64,000 nucleotides of DNA from Rhizobium jaguaris (GTDB lineage: Bacteria > Pseudomonadota > Alphaproteobacteria > Rhizobiales > Rhizobiaceae). The notes below the pieces were generated by a model. It was given only the letters and a program-made list of their open reading frames with translations. It did no database searches and was not told the DNA's origin. The translations under genes and the position numbers were made by a program. This document shows, piece by piece, positions 52,716 through 61,975 of this stretch (the stretch's first letter is position 1; every line of letters begins with the position of its first letter). The stretch covers positions 1,417,501 through 1,481,500 of the forward strand of contig NZ_CP032694.1 of assembly GCF_003627755.1 (NCBI RefSeq). Reading direction: 5' to 3'.

Positions 52716-52856
52716 TTAGGCGAGCTTCTTTTCCCGCGGCTTCGATTTCAGCATCAAATGCGCTGCCAAGACGGCCTTGAGGCCGAGCGGGCGATAGAGT
52801 GTGCTGGGGTCGATCTTAGCCTGCGGTTGTGCCGTTTCGATTTTCTTCGTGGTCAT
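52716..52856 (-). CDS. Small basic protein of unknown function (46 aa)
   Basis: A compact basic frame starting MTTKKIETAQPQAKIDPS, continuing with LYRPLGLKAVLAAHLMLKSK and ending KPREKKLA. It is supported by a strong ribosome binding site (GAGGAG six bases before the ATG) and by an inverted repeat 61 bases further upstream. The centre (GLKAVLAAHLM) would form an amphipathic helix. No domain is recognised; it is convergent with the SRAP gene. Confidence 0.65.
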   Translation of the reverse strand: MTTKKIETAQPQAKIDPSTLYRPLGLKAVLAAHLMLKSKPREKKLA

Positions 52857-53196
52857 GTGTTACTCCTCAATGTGTTCCCTAAGGTGTCTTTTGATTCACC
52901 GCCGTGCATCAACCTTTTGTCATAAATCATGACAAATCAAAGGCATTCGCCAATCAGCTTTTGTAAACACCGACCATATTTCGCGAGCGCAACGCGAAAT
53001 TTTGACGCATCATCTATCTAATTTAGATGTTTATTTTTCGTTAACAGGTTGCGCTAACTTAGCCAAATCTAACACGGACAGGCCTTTGAGGTACGGCTGT
53101 CGCGCATTGCCCCACGCCGGCTAATTTCCATGTTTGATAGTGACACCAATTGCATCGATGAGCGATCGAACGCGTCGAATTGCCGCTGCGTCTCGA
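52857..53196. other. Upstream region of the 46-aa gene and end of pssA
   Basis: About 340 bases without a supported gene, AT-rich between 52900 and 53060. It holds the inverted repeat at 52917-52935 and, presumably, the leftward promoter of the 46-aa gene. The part near 53100-53196 is coding-like in composition but has no coherent frame with a start. Confidence 0.5.
52917..52935 (-). promoter_or_regulatory. Inverted repeat upstream of the 46-aa gene
   Basis: TTGTCAT-AAATC-ATGACAA, a perfect 7-bp inverted repeat with a 5-base spacer. It lies 61 bases upstream of the 46-aa start codon, where an operator would be expected. The regulator is unknown. Confidence 0.5.
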
Positions 53197-54057
53197 TTAG
53201 ATATGCCGGCCGATGTCGTCGTTGGAATCGTCGACATCGGGATCGGCGGGGCCATTGATGGTGAAGGTGCCGTATTTGCGCGTCCAGGAACGGGCTCCCA
53301 AGGGCAACGACAGGAGATAGGCAACCACGGTCACCACCATGACATGCCAAGTATAGCTCATCAGCAGCGCCACATAGACGACGAGGGCAAGCATGATCGG
53401 CAGCACGAGATCGCGGCGGATGCGGCTGCTTTCCGTTTTTCCGGACCAGACGGGCAAACGGCTGACCAGCAGGAAGCCGATCAGCACGGTGTAGGCAGCA
53501 CCCCAATAGGCAAAGGTCTTGGTAGGCGTCAGGCCCAGGAAACCGAGATAGACCGGCAACAACACCAGCATTGCGCCAGCCGGCGCCGGGACGCCGACAA
53601 AATATTCAGACTGCCAGGACGCCTTGTTCTCGCGTTCCGCCATGACGTTGAAGCGCGCAAGGCGCAGGCCGGCCGCGATGGCGTAGATCAGGGCTGCGAT
53701 CCAGCCGAGCGAGCGTGCCTGATCCAGCAGAAAGACATAGACGACAAGCGCCGGCGCGACACCGAAGTTGACGATATCGGCAAGCGAATCCATCTGCGCG
53801 CCGAACTTGGATGTGGCTTTCATCAGCCGCGCCACGCGCCCGTCGATGCCATCGAGGAAGGCGGCGACAAGCACGGCAACCACGGCGAGCTCGTAGCGGT
53901 TCTCGAAGGCGAGGCGGATACCGGTCAAGCCCGCGCAGATCGCCAGCACGGTGATCATGTTCGGCACTATGAGCCGCAGCGGGATTTCCCGGAGGCGCGG
54001 TCCGCGCGCCTCGTCGTTGGGACCATGCGGCTCGAAAGGCGGAAAAGGCGTCTTCAT
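53197..54057 (-). CDS. pssA: CDP-diacylglycerol-serine O-phosphatidyltransferase (phosphatidylserine synthase)
   Basis: A membrane enzyme joining CDP-diacylglycerol and serine to give phosphatidylserine, the precursor for phosphatidylethanolamine. The CDP-alcohol phosphotransferase motif is visible as DGIDGRVARLMKATSKFG followed by DSLADIVNFG at about residues 68-100. Several helices follow, to about residue 250. It starts 20 bases after the psd stop and is probably co-transcribed with it, an arrangement typical of rhizobia. Confidence 0.94.
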   Translation of the reverse strand: MKTPFPPFEPHGPNDEARGPRLREIPLRLIVPNMITVLAICAGLTGIRLAFENRYELAVVAVLVAAFLDGIDGRVARLMKATSKFGAQMDSLADIVNFGVAPALVVYVFLLDQARSLGWIAALIYAIAAGLRLARFNVMAERENKASWQSEYFVGVPAPAGAMLVLLPVYLGFLGLTPTKTFAYWGAAYTVLIGFLLVSRLPVWSGKTESSRIRRDLVLPIMLALVVYVALLMSYTWHVMVVTVVAYLLSLPLGARSWTRKYGTFTINGPADPDVDDSNDDIGRHI

Positions 54058-54077
54058 CTCGCTCGTTTCCTCAGAGC

Positions 54078-54776
54078 TCAGCTACGGCGGCTAACGATGG
54101 GGCCCTTCAGCGAGCCGAATTCGGCAATAACCGTTTCGCCGGCGATCGCCCTTTGGCCGACCGAGACGCGCGCCACTGCCCCCGCCGGCAGGAAGACGTC
54201 GAGGCGCGAACCGAAACGGATGAGGCCGATGCGCTCGCCCGCGTCGACCGGCTCGTTTTCATTGACGAAGCAGAGGATACGGCGGGCGACGAGGCCGGCG
54301 ATCTGCACGACACCGATCTCGCCATGTTTCGTCTCGACGACGAGGCCGTTGCGCTCATTCTGCTCACTCGCCTTGTCCAATTCCGCATTGAGGAAGCTGC
54401 CCTGGCGATAAGCGATATTGGTGATCCTGCCGCGCATCGGCGAGCGGTTCACATGGCAATCGAAGACGTTCATGAAGATCGAGATGCGCAGCATCGGCTC
54501 GTGGCCAAGATTGAGCTCGACAGGCGGCGTTACCATCTGCACGCCGGAAACCCTGCCGTCGGCGGGCGATATGGCGAGATCGTCGTCCTGCGGCGTCATA
54601 CGCTCGGGATCGCGGAAGAAATAGGCACACCAAAGCGTGAAGATCAATCCCACCCAAAAGAGCGGCTTGAAGATCCAGCCGAGAACCAGCGATGCAACAA
54701 AGAAACCCGCAACGAAGGGATATCCCTCCTTGTGAACGGGGACGATCGTGTTGCGAACGCTATTCAACAAGCTCAT
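54078..54776 (-). CDS. psd: Phosphatidylserine decarboxylase proenzyme
   Basis: It decarboxylates phosphatidylserine to phosphatidylethanolamine at the inner membrane. The proenzyme self-cleaves at the Gly-Ser of [13 protein letters not shown] (about residue 190), which generates the pyruvoyl-bearing alpha chain. An N-terminal hydrophobic pair of helices (about 17-50) and [12 protein letters not shown] are family features. The 232-residue length fits the short (archaeal/alphaproteobacterial) type. It is upstream of pssA on the same strand. Confidence 0.94.
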   Translation of the reverse strand: MSLLNSVRNTIVPVHKEGYPFVAGFFVASLVLGWIFKPLFWVGLIFTLWCAYFFRDPERMTPQDDDLAISPADGRVSGVQMVTPPVELNLGHEPMLRISIFMNVFDCHVNRSPMRGRITNIAYRQGSFLNAELDKASEQNERNGLVVETKHGEIGVVQIAGLVARRILCFVNENEPVDAGERIGLIRFGSRLDVFLPAGAVARVSVGQRAIAGETVIAEFGSLKGPIVSRRS

Positions 54777-55079
54777 CGATGGCCTACTCCGTTAGGGCAC
54801 CCTCACCAAAAACCGGATTCCGGCTGCCGGACGAGATCATGCCAGTCAAAAGAATGAGAACAAGCGGTCTTGCTCTGATTACCAGATGAGCGTGACTACA
54901 GGCAAACTCTGTCATGGGCAATGCTTTCGCACGCTCGCCCCCAGCGCAATCCGCGCGGGGCCAAGATGCCAACGATCCGTAGCGTTGAAAAGCGTTGCCT
55001 GTGGAAACTCGCGCCGGGCGTAATAAAAAGGCCGCCGGGAAGCGGCGGCCTTACATGTCCAGTGACGGTCGGGCGGAAA
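54777..55079. other. Gap between psd and the acid phosphatase gene
   Basis: About 300 bases without a gene. It holds the psd promoter on the minus strand and, near its right edge, the terminator of the acid phosphatase. Short open frames here are not supported. Confidence 0.5.
55030..55050 (-). terminator. Rho-independent terminator of the acid phosphatase gene
   Basis: A 7-bp GC stem, GGCCGCC (55030-55036) with GGCGGCC (55044-55050). On the minus strand it is followed by TTTTT (55025-55029 as AAAAA on the plus strand). It lies 30 bases past the phosphatase stop. Confidence 0.85.
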
Positions 55080-55778
55080 TCAGAGGCCGAGAGCGGCGCG
55101 CAGCTCAGCCTTGGCGCCTTCATATTCGCTCGTGTAGTCATCATGCGTCATGATGGTCTGAGCGATGACGGTGCCGGCGATGCGGCCAGCTTCGATGTCG
55201 GACGCGTAATGGATGCCGCCGACCACGCGGTTATGGCCATATTCCCAGGCGCGGGCCATGATGGCGGCGCGCTTCTCCGGCACCATGTTCGCCAGCACAA
55301 TGCCCATCAGCGTGCCGACCGTGGTGTGGCCGGACGGATAGGAGCCGGACTTGGAGAGCGGTACGATCGGCTTTACGAGATCGCTGTAGAGGTGCGGACG
55401 TGGGCGCTTCCAGACATCCTTGGCCGGATCGACGACGGCGCCTTCGGTCTCGACGACGCGATCGAAGAATGCCGAGAACTTCGGCAGGTTTTCCTTGGTG
55501 AATTTCGGGCTGTCGATAACATCGGAGAAGCGCCAGACGTTCTCTTCGGCATCGGCCACGGCGCGTGCCGCCATTTCGGGCGTGCGGGTAACCTGGATCG
55601 TCAGGATTTCACCGAGTTCGGCCTTCATCTGCGCCGAATCATTGGCAGGCGGCGGCGGCAGCAGATCGAGGAGATTGATTTCCTTGGCATCGCTGAACGG
55701 CTTGGCATCCCCGGCGAAAACGGGCGAGGTGAAACCGACGACGAGCAAAAGGGTTAAAGCTTTGGCAAAAGTACGCAT
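55080..55778 (-). CDS. Class A non-specific acid phosphatase (PAP2 superfamily, 232 aa)
   Basis: A periplasmic phosphatase releasing phosphate from a range of organic esters. The signal peptide MRTFAKALTLLLVVGFTSPVF ends before AGDA. The three conserved PAP2 motifs are KDVWKRPRP, SGSYPSGHTT and HNRVVGGIHYASD, which carry the phosphate-binding Lys/Arg and the catalytic His pair. It is monocistronic with a good terminator. A PhoB box was not identified. Confidence 0.92.
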   Translation of the reverse strand: MRTFAKALTLLLVVGFTSPVFAGDAKPFSDAKEINLLDLLPPPPANDSAQMKAELGEILTIQVTRTPEMAARAVADAEENVWRFSDVIDSPKFTKENLPKFSAFFDRVVETEGAVVDPAKDVWKRPRPHLYSDLVKPIVPLSKSGSYPSGHTTVGTLMGIVLANMVPEKRAAIMARAWEYGHNRVVGGIHYASDIEAGRIAGTVIAQTIMTHDDYTSEYEGAKAELRAALGL

Positions 55779-55909
55779 TTGGGGGCCCCCATGATGTGAG
55801 ACCCGTACCTAGCAGGCTGTCATCTCAACCGCGTGACAAGCGAAGTTTGCAACGCCTCCGCGCCGCACTTGCCCACAACGATTACGCAACATCTCGGCGA
55901 CGCCGTTCT

Positions 55910-57796
55910 TCAGTTCGCAGGCGCCAGCCGATCGATGACGCCGAGGTCGTCGCTTTCGCGCACCTGCTTCAGATGTTCCTCCGCCTGTGTCGCCTCGCGC
56001 TGGCGGTTCCACATCGAAGCGTAGAGGCCGTTCTGTTCCAGAAGGGCGGCATGTGTGCCGCGTTCGGCGATCTCGCCGCTTTTCAGCACGATAATCTCGT
56101 CTGCCCCGATGACGGTGGAGAGCCGGTGGGCGATGACTAGCGTCGTGCGGTTCTTGGAGACGACGTCCAGCGCCGCCTGGATTTCCCGTTCGGTCGTCGT
56201 GTCCAGCGCCGAGGTCGCCTCGTCGAGGATGAGCACCGGCGGAGCCTTGAGGACCGTGCGGGCAATGGCGACACGTTGCTTTTCGCCGCCGGAGAGCTTT
56301 AGGCCGCGCTCGCCGACCTTCGTGTCGAAACCTTCCGGCAGATGGCGGATGAAATCGCCGATCTGGGCGATCTCGGCCGCGGTCGTCACCTCGTCCTCAC
56401 TCGCTCCCGGCCGGCCGTAGCGGATGTTGTAGGCGATGGTGTCATTGAAGAGCACGGTATCCTGCGGCACCATGCCGATCACCTTGCGCAGGCTCTTTTG
56501 CTTCACTGTGCGCAGATCCTGACCGTCGATAGTTATCGCGCCGCTCTGCACGTCGTAGAAGCGATAGAGAAGCCGCGAGAGGGTCGATTTGCCGGCGCCG
56601 GAGGGCCCGACCACGGCGACCGTCTTGCCGGCCGGCACGTCGAAGGAGATGCCCTTCAGGATCGGCCGGGCGCTATCATAGGCGAAATGCACATCCTTGA
56701 ACGAAATGGCCCCGTGACCGATGGCCAGTTCCTTCGCGTCGGGGGCGTCCGTCACCTCCGGCCTTACTTCCAGCAGATCGAACATCTCTTCGATGTCGGT
56801 CAGGCCCTGGCGGATTTCGCGATAGACGAAGCCGATGAAGTTCAACGGCACCGAGAGCTGCAGCAACATGGCATTGATGAAGACGAAGTCGCCGACCGTC
56901 TGGTGGCCGTTCAGGACAGACCAGCCGGAAATGACCAGCATGACCGTTGTCCCTAGGCCGAAGATCAGGCCCTGGCCGAAGTTCAGCCAGCCGAGCGAAG
57001 TCCAGACATCGGTAGCGGCCTTCTCATAGCGCGACATCGACTGATCGAAGCGCCTGGCCTCCATCTCCTCGTTGCCGAAATATTTGACCGTTTCGAAATT
57101 CAGGAGCGAATCGATCGCCTTGGTGTTGGCGTCGGTGTCGCTTTCGTTCATCGAGCGGCGGATGGAAATGCGCCAGTCGCTCGCCCGGACGGTGAACCAG
57201 ATATAGAGCCAGACCGTAACGGCTGTTACCGCAAGATAGGAAAATCCGTAGCCGCGCCAGAAGATGATGGCGGTCAGCAGGAACTCGATGAAGGTCGGCA
57301 GCGTGTTGAGGATGGTGAAGCGGACGATCGTCTCGATGCCCTTGGTGCCGCGTTCGATGATGCGTGACAAGCCGCCGGTCTTACGCTCGAGATGGAAGCG
57401 CAGCGACAGCTCGTGCATGTGCACGAACGTCCGGTAAGCGAGCTGGCGCACGGCATATTGACCGACGCTGGCAAAGAGCGAGTCGCGCAACTGGTTGAGG
57501 CCGAGCTGGATGAGGCGCGTAACGTTGGTGGCGACGATCAGCGCGATGGCGCCCACCATGAAGGCTGGCAGGATGCCCTGCATGTCCAGCTTGCCATTCA
57601 GGGCGTCGACAGACCATTTGAAGAAATAGGGGACCAGCAGCAGGAAGAATTTCGAGATCAAAAGATAAACGGTTGCCCAGACGACCCGCATTTTCAGGTC
57701 CATGCGGCCTGCCGGCCACATATAGGGCCAGAGATTGACGATCGTGTTCAACGGATTGCTGGAATCCGCCGATATGGTCTTCTTGCGATCTGCCAT
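55910..57796 (-). CDS. ABC exporter, Atm1/HMT1 type (half transporter, 628 aa)
   Basis: A homodimeric exporter of the Atm1 group, which moves glutathione-linked or iron-sulfur-related species. Six membrane helices lie in the first half (about 20-320), with RFHLERKTGGLSRIIERGTKG as a coupling-helix hallmark of the group. Then the ATPase: Walker A VGPSGAGKSTL, signature LSGGEKQRVAIART, Walker B VLILDEATSALD, H-loop VIAHRLST. The start at 57796 (MADRKKT) is chosen over 57811. The length and order are complete. Confidence 0.9.
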   Translation of the reverse strand: MADRKKTISADSSNPLNTIVNLWPYMWPAGRMDLKMRVVWATVYLLISKFFLLLVPYFFKWSVDALNGKLDMQGILPAFMVGAIALIVATNVTRLIQLGLNQLRDSLFASVGQYAVRQLAYRTFVHMHELSLRFHLERKTGGLSRIIERGTKGIETIVRFTILNTLPTFIEFLLTAIIFWRGYGFSYLAVTAVTVWLYIWFTVRASDWRISIRRSMNESDTDANTKAIDSLLNFETVKYFGNEEMEARRFDQSMSRYEKAATDVWTSLGWLNFGQGLIFGLGTTVMLVISGWSVLNGHQTVGDFVFINAMLLQLSVPLNFIGFVYREIRQGLTDIEEMFDLLEVRPEVTDAPDAKELAIGHGAISFKDVHFAYDSARPILKGISFDVPAGKTVAVVGPSGAGKSTLSRLLYRFYDVQSGAITIDGQDLRTVKQKSLRKVIGMVPQDTVLFNDTIAYNIRYGRPGASEDEVTTAAEIAQIGDFIRHLPEGFDTKVGERGLKLSGGEKQRVAIARTVLKAPPVLILDEATSALDTTTEREIQAALDVVSKNRTTLVIAHRLSTVIGADEIIVLKSGEIAERGTHAALLEQNGLYASMWNRQREATQAEEHLKQVRESDDLGVIDRLAPAN

Positions 57797-58007
57797 GTCC
57801 GTCTCCGGCAAATATCTGAGGCAGCCGGGCAGTGGCGCGCTCGCGCAGCCTGGCTGGAAGCCCCGTCAGGTAACGAACAGGGCGATAGGGGTCGGCGGCA
57901 CGCTTATACCATTTTTATGTCAGGTAAAAGCAGCGGCCACGCGTTGATTGCGCATAGAGCGCCGCGTGTTCAACTGAACTCACAAAGGTCGCTCTAGCTT
58001 TTTGAAT

Positions 58008-58060
58008 CCAGAGCATCTTATCCGCTTACAGGTGAATCACCTGAAAGCGGGATGCTCTGG
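58008..58060. repeat. Large imperfect palindrome between the ABC exporter and LysM genes
   Basis: Arms CCAGAGCAT (58008-58016) and ATGCTCTGG (58052-58060), then CCGCTT/AAGCGG and AGGTGA/TCACCT toward the centre. It is 53 bases long and able to fold as a three-segment hairpin on either strand. It lies between two same-strand genes and resembles rhizobial intergenic palindromes, although its sequence differs from the 105-bp element. Confidence 0.8.
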
Positions 58061-58097
58061 CCGTATTGCATCCGGTCCTGTTGTGAGAGGTTATGCC

Positions 58098-60149
58098 TTA
58101 GAGATGCCCGCCTGAAAGCCGCTTGCGATGCAGCTCTTCCGCATTGGGCAGTGCATCCTTCGGCAGGCCGAAGACCTGACCGGGCAGAATGCGGTCTGGA
58201 TTGTTGATCTTGTCCTCATTGGCGAGATAGATCGTCGTATAACGCACGCCGGCGCCGTAAGTGCGGCGAGAAATCTGCCAAAGCGTATCGCCACGGCGGA
58301 TGATGACCGCATTGGTGTTCTGCGAGAGCGGCGCCTGCTGCAGGATCTTGGGACCGCCGCCGCTGGAGGAGGTTTCGACGCTCGCTGACGCCGGGGTCGC
58401 ATTCTCCGGCTTGGTGACTGTGGCCATCATCTCCCCGAGATTGGGCAGCGCATCGCCGACGGACTTCGGATCCTTCGGCAGAGCTTGCAACACTGCTAGC
58501 GCCCGGCCGGCCGCGTTTGCGGCATCGGCGGCCGCCTGTTTCAGCGTCGCACTGGCATCGATCGCCGGACGGAATTCCGAAAGTGACTTCAGAGCAATTT
58601 CCGTCCCTGAGCGGGCCGCGGCGAGTTGTTCCGCAGTCGGCTGCTTGCCATCCGCAAACAGGTCCTTCAGCAGGGTGAAAGCCTTGGCGGCGTCCTCCCT
58701 CAGCTTGCCAAGCTCACCTTCGTCGAGCGGTACCATCGTGGTGGCCGCAGCATTACCGCTGGCGCTGGAAGCCGCGGGTGTTTGCGCCGCAACCGTGACC
58801 TGATTGCCCTCGGGGCGGGTGAAGTTGACGCTGGTACGCAACACGATCTTGCCGGTGCCGTCCAGGACGTCGACACGGATCTTGTGGTCACCGACCGCCA
58901 GCGGCATCACCCCGTCGACGACAAAATGGCCATCGGCTCCCGCCACGATCTCGCCGATCAGCTTGTCGTCTGCATAGGCTCGAACCTTGGCGTTCGGCTT
59001 TGTCGTACCGGCGACGAAGACGTGGTCGTTTTCAATCTCAACTGCATTGACCATGACTTCAGGCACTTGACCACCGGTCGGCGCTGCGGGAGAGGTCGCC
59101 GCGTTGCCGGCAGGATTGGTGGAGGCAACGGCGGTGTTGTCCTGCGGTTTGGCGCCGGTGCCATCGTTGGCGGTCGCGAGCGCATTGGTCCCCGGCGCTT
59201 GCTCGTCAGAAGCAACGCGCCCTTGCTTGGCTGACGGCGCGGTGATGATGCGGCTTGCCGTCCCAGGCTTGGTAACCATGGCTAGAAGCTGGCTCTTGTC
59301 GTCCTTCGGAACCGAAATGGTAGCAACTTCCTCGGAGGTGACGGCCTTGCCGTCCTTTCCGATTGCACGTAGCACCAGTTGATGATCGCCGGTCGGCAAC
59401 GGATTGTCGAGCACAGCGGCAAAATCGCCGGTCGGTCCGACATCGGTCGTCGTCAACACCTTGTCGCCATCGATGATCTCCAGCTTGGAATTCGGCTCGG
59501 CCTTACCGGCGATGACGGTGGAGCCATCAGGCTCGACACGCAGTACATCGAAGGAGGGCATCACTGGTCCCGCTGCTTGCGTCTGCGGCGCAGTCTGGCC
59601 AGCGAGCGCTGCCCGCGCCTTATCGATCGCAGCGACAGCATCGGCGATGTTCTTGGGAAGCGACTGAATGATGGCGAGTGCCTTGCCGGCGCCGTCATGT
59701 GCCTTGTTGACCAAGGCGGTCGTCGCGGCATCCGTGCCTTGAGGAACGGCAAAATTGACGATCGCCTGCAGCGCTGTGATCACTTTCGTCTTGGCCGCGG
59801 TGAAGACATCTTCGGTCGGCCCCTTGCCATCGCTGAAGAGCGCCTGGAGATCGGCAAGAGAGGCAACGGCCGTGCTGCTGAGATCGGTGAGCTTCTTGGT
59901 GACATCAGCGGCGTTGGTGGCCGTTGCGGCGGCACCTTGCGTTGCCTCGCCGGCCTTTTGTGCGGCATCGCCTGCCTTCTGCCCATTCTCCGTAATTGTG
60001 TTCTTCACCGCGTTGCCGGCCTGATTGATGGCGTCGCCGATCGACTTCTTGTCGCCATTGATGCGCGGCATCACAAAGAAGACCATCAGGACGGTCGCAA
60101 TTACCAGCACCAACAGAGCCAGCAATCCGGCACGGTTCTTCATCATCAT
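58098..60149 (-). CDS. LysM-domain cell-envelope protein with Ig-like repeats (683 aa)
   Basis: An N-terminal membrane anchor (LLALLVLVIATVLMVFFVM) is followed by an Ala/Lys-rich helical stretch (about 30-115), two Ala-rich helical blocks that resemble each other (about 100-180 and 475-570: LFSDGKGPTEDV against LFADGKQPTAEQ), Ig-like beta modules (FDVLRVEPDGSTVIAGKAEPNSKL and VMVNAVEIENDHVFVAGTTKPNAKV), and one C-terminal LysM (RRGDTLWQISRRTYGAG, about 625-672) for peptidoglycan binding. It resembles periplasmic LysM proteins of Rhizobiales. The probable role is at the cell wall; details are unknown. Confidence 0.88.
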   Translation of the reverse strand: MMMKNRAGLLALLVLVIATVLMVFFVMPRINGDKKSIGDAINQAGNAVKNTITENGQKAGDAAQKAGEATQGAAATATNAADVTKKLTDLSSTAVASLADLQALFSDGKGPTEDVFTAAKTKVITALQAIVNFAVPQGTDAATTALVNKAHDGAGKALAIIQSLPKNIADAVAAIDKARAALAGQTAPQTQAAGPVMPSFDVLRVEPDGSTVIAGKAEPNSKLEIIDGDKVLTTTDVGPTGDFAAVLDNPLPTGDHQLVLRAIGKDGKAVTSEEVATISVPKDDKSQLLAMVTKPGTASRIITAPSAKQGRVASDEQAPGTNALATANDGTGAKPQDNTAVASTNPAGNAATSPAAPTGGQVPEVMVNAVEIENDHVFVAGTTKPNAKVRAYADDKLIGEIVAGADGHFVVDGVMPLAVGDHKIRVDVLDGTGKIVLRTSVNFTRPEGNQVTVAAQTPAASSASGNAAATTMVPLDEGELGKLREDAAKAFTLLKDLFADGKQPTAEQLAAARSGTEIALKSLSEFRPAIDASATLKQAAADAANAAGRALAVLQALPKDPKSVGDALPNLGEMMATVTKPENATPASASVETSSSGGGPKILQQAPLSQNTNAVIIRRGDTLWQISRRTYGAGVRYTTIYLANEDKINNPDRILPGQVFGLPKDALPNAEELHRKRLSGGHL

Positions 60150-60301
60150 TTATCTCCAAGCGGCGGAGTCGTCTCCACTCTTGAAATTGCTAACGATTTC
60201 GCCTGCTTTTACAAGCTTTCTCAGCCATTTCTGCATGCTCTGGCGCAAGTTTTCCTTTGAAAATTCTTGACTGAGCATTTGCAGCATAGTTGTTTGCATT
60301 C

Positions 60302-60925
60302 ATGAGTGACGATTCTGTGCCAATTCGATCCATCTGCGTCTATTGCGGCTCCAGGCCGGGGCGCGATCCTTCCCACATGGCTGCAGGGCGCGAGCTTGGT
60401 AAGAGCATCGCCGAGAGCGGGTTACGCCTTGTCTACGGTGGCGGAACGAAAGGCATCATGGGCGCTGTGGCGAGCGGCGTCCTGTCGCATGGCGGTCAGG
60501 TCACCGGCATCATTCCGGAGTTCCTCGTCGATATGGAAGCGACGCGCCATTCGCTCGGTCAATTGGACGAACTTATCATAACTCCTGACATGCATACGCG
60601 CAAACACGCCATGTTCGAGCGCGCTGACGCATTCGTGGCGCTGCCCGGCGGCATCGGTACGTTGGAGGAGATCGTCGAGATCATGACCTGGGGCCAGCTC
60701 GGCCGCCATGAGAAGCCTATGGTTTTCGCCAATATCAACGGTTTCTGGAATCCGATGATGGAGCTCATCCGTCATATGACGGAAGAAGGCTTCGTCCATA
60801 CTGCCCATCGCGTACAGCCGCTGGTCATCGACCAGGTCGCCGACATCATTCCGGCAATTCGCAAGCACGCCGCCGAAACGGTGGGCTCACGCGGTGGCGA
60901 AGAGGCTGTCATCGCAAAGCTCTGA
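60302..60925 (+). CDS. LOG-family (TIGR00730) Rossmann-fold protein, putative cytokinin riboside 5'-monophosphate phosphoribohydrolase (207 aa)
   Basis: A lysine-decarboxylase-like fold protein with the two LOG signatures. The first is in SICVYCGSRPG with VYGGGTKGIMG; the second is ALPGGIGTLEEIVEI (PGGxGTxxE). Members cleave nucleoside 5'-monophosphates to base and ribose-5-phosphate; in bacteria the physiological substrate is often unknown, though in plant-associated species cytokinin release is possible. It starts at 60302; a TTG 12 bases upstream is in frame. It is convergent with rarD. Confidence 0.9.
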   Translation: MSDDSVPIRSICVYCGSRPGRDPSHMAAGRELGKSIAESGLRLVYGGGTKGIMGAVASGVLSHGGQVTGIIPEFLVDMEATRHSLGQLDELIITPDMHTRKHAMFERADAFVALPGGIGTLEEIVEIMTWGQLGRHEKPMVFANINGFWNPMMELIRHMTEEGFVHTAHRVQPLVIDQVADIIPAIRKHAAETVGSRGGEEAVIAKL

Positions 60926-60935
60926 TTAGGGATTT

Positions 60936-60958
60936 GCTAACCATGTTCAGTGGTTAGC
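60936..60958. terminator. Hairpin between the convergent LOG and rarD genes
   Basis: An 8-bp perfect stem GCTAACCA (60936-60943) with TGGTTAGC (60951-60958), loop TGTTCAG. It overlaps the rarD stop codon, lies in a 28-base gap, and could serve both transcripts. No T-run is present. Confidence 0.5.
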
Positions 60959-61865
60959 GCCCCCGGCTCTGACGCAGCATCGACCAGCTATAAAGCGCCA
61001 GCCCCGCCCAGATCAACGAGAAGGCGATCATCTGCGTCGTGCCGAAAGGCTCCTTGAACAGGAAGACGGCGATGAGGAAGACCATGGTCGGTACGATATA
61101 CTGCATGATGCCGATGGTGGAGAGCCTCAGGAGCTTCGCTCCATTGGCGAAGATCATCAGCGGCAGGGCGGTCACGAACCCGCAACCGAGCAAAAGTGCC
61201 ATATCCGAGATGCCCGTGCGATAGAGATGGCCCTCGCCACGCGCCTCCAGATAGAGGATGTAGAGCAGGGCGGGGATGCAGAGCAGCAGCACCTCGATGA
61301 AGAAGCCCTGATTGGGTCCAACCGGCAGCGTCTTGCGGAAAAAGGCGTAGAAGCCCCAGGAGAAGGTCAGCGACAGCGCCACCCAGGGCAGGGTGCCGGC
61401 TTCAACGGTCAGAATGACGACCGCTGCGGCCGCGAGACAGATCGCAACGATCTGCGTTGGCGCCAGCCTCTCTTTCAGCAGCAAAGCGCCGAGCGCGATG
61501 CTGAACAGCGGATTGATGAAATAGCCGAGGGCCGCATCGAGTGAATGCCCGGCGCCGATGGCCCAGACATAGGTGCCCCAATTGATGGTAATCAACATCG
61601 CCGTCACCGAAGCCATGGCGACCGTGCGTGGGTGGCTGAGCGCCGCTTTCACATCGCCCATGCGGCCGAGCGCCAGAAGCACGGCGCCGGCAACGGGAAC
61701 GGACCAGAAAATGCGGTGAGCGATAACCTCCATGGCCGGAATGTGCGCCATGGCCTTCATGTAGAGCGGCAGTACGCCCCAGAGCAGATAGGCCGTCAGC
61801 ACGAAACCGAATCCGCGCGCACTGTCCTCGTTCTTGATATCGGCTGCGACCGTATCGGTGGCCAT
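60954..61865 (-). CDS. rarD: EamA-family permease RarD
   Basis: A ten-helix drug/metabolite transporter protein of the RarD type. The N-terminus FGFVLTAYLLWGVLPLYMKA is diagnostic, and two EamA repeats (about 15-140 and 155-290) follow with NWGTYVWAIGAGHSLDAALGY between. The conserved family start and length (303) fit. RarD proteins were first linked to chloramphenicol sensitivity, but their substrate is not known. It lies between cimA and the LOG gene, convergent with the latter. Confidence 0.9.
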   Translation of the reverse strand: MATDTVAADIKNEDSARGFGFVLTAYLLWGVLPLYMKAMAHIPAMEVIAHRIFWSVPVAGAVLLALGRMGDVKAALSHPRTVAMASVTAMLITINWGTYVWAIGAGHSLDAALGYFINPLFSIALGALLLKERLAPTQIVAICLAAAAVVILTVEAGTLPWVALSLTFSWGFYAFFRKTLPVGPNQGFFIEVLLLCIPALLYILYLEARGEGHLYRTGISDMALLLGCGFVTALPLMIFANGAKLLRLSTIGIMQYIVPTMVFLIAVFLFKEPFGTTQMIAFSLIWAGLALYSWSMLRQSRGR

Positions 61866-61975
61866 TGATGTTTCCCGCCGTGCTGTTTTCTTTTACGACG
61901 GGCTTACTCCAACACGTGTTGCGGGGCCAATTCATTTCCTTGACGGCATCGTCAAGGTTTTTGATAGGCGGCGGA

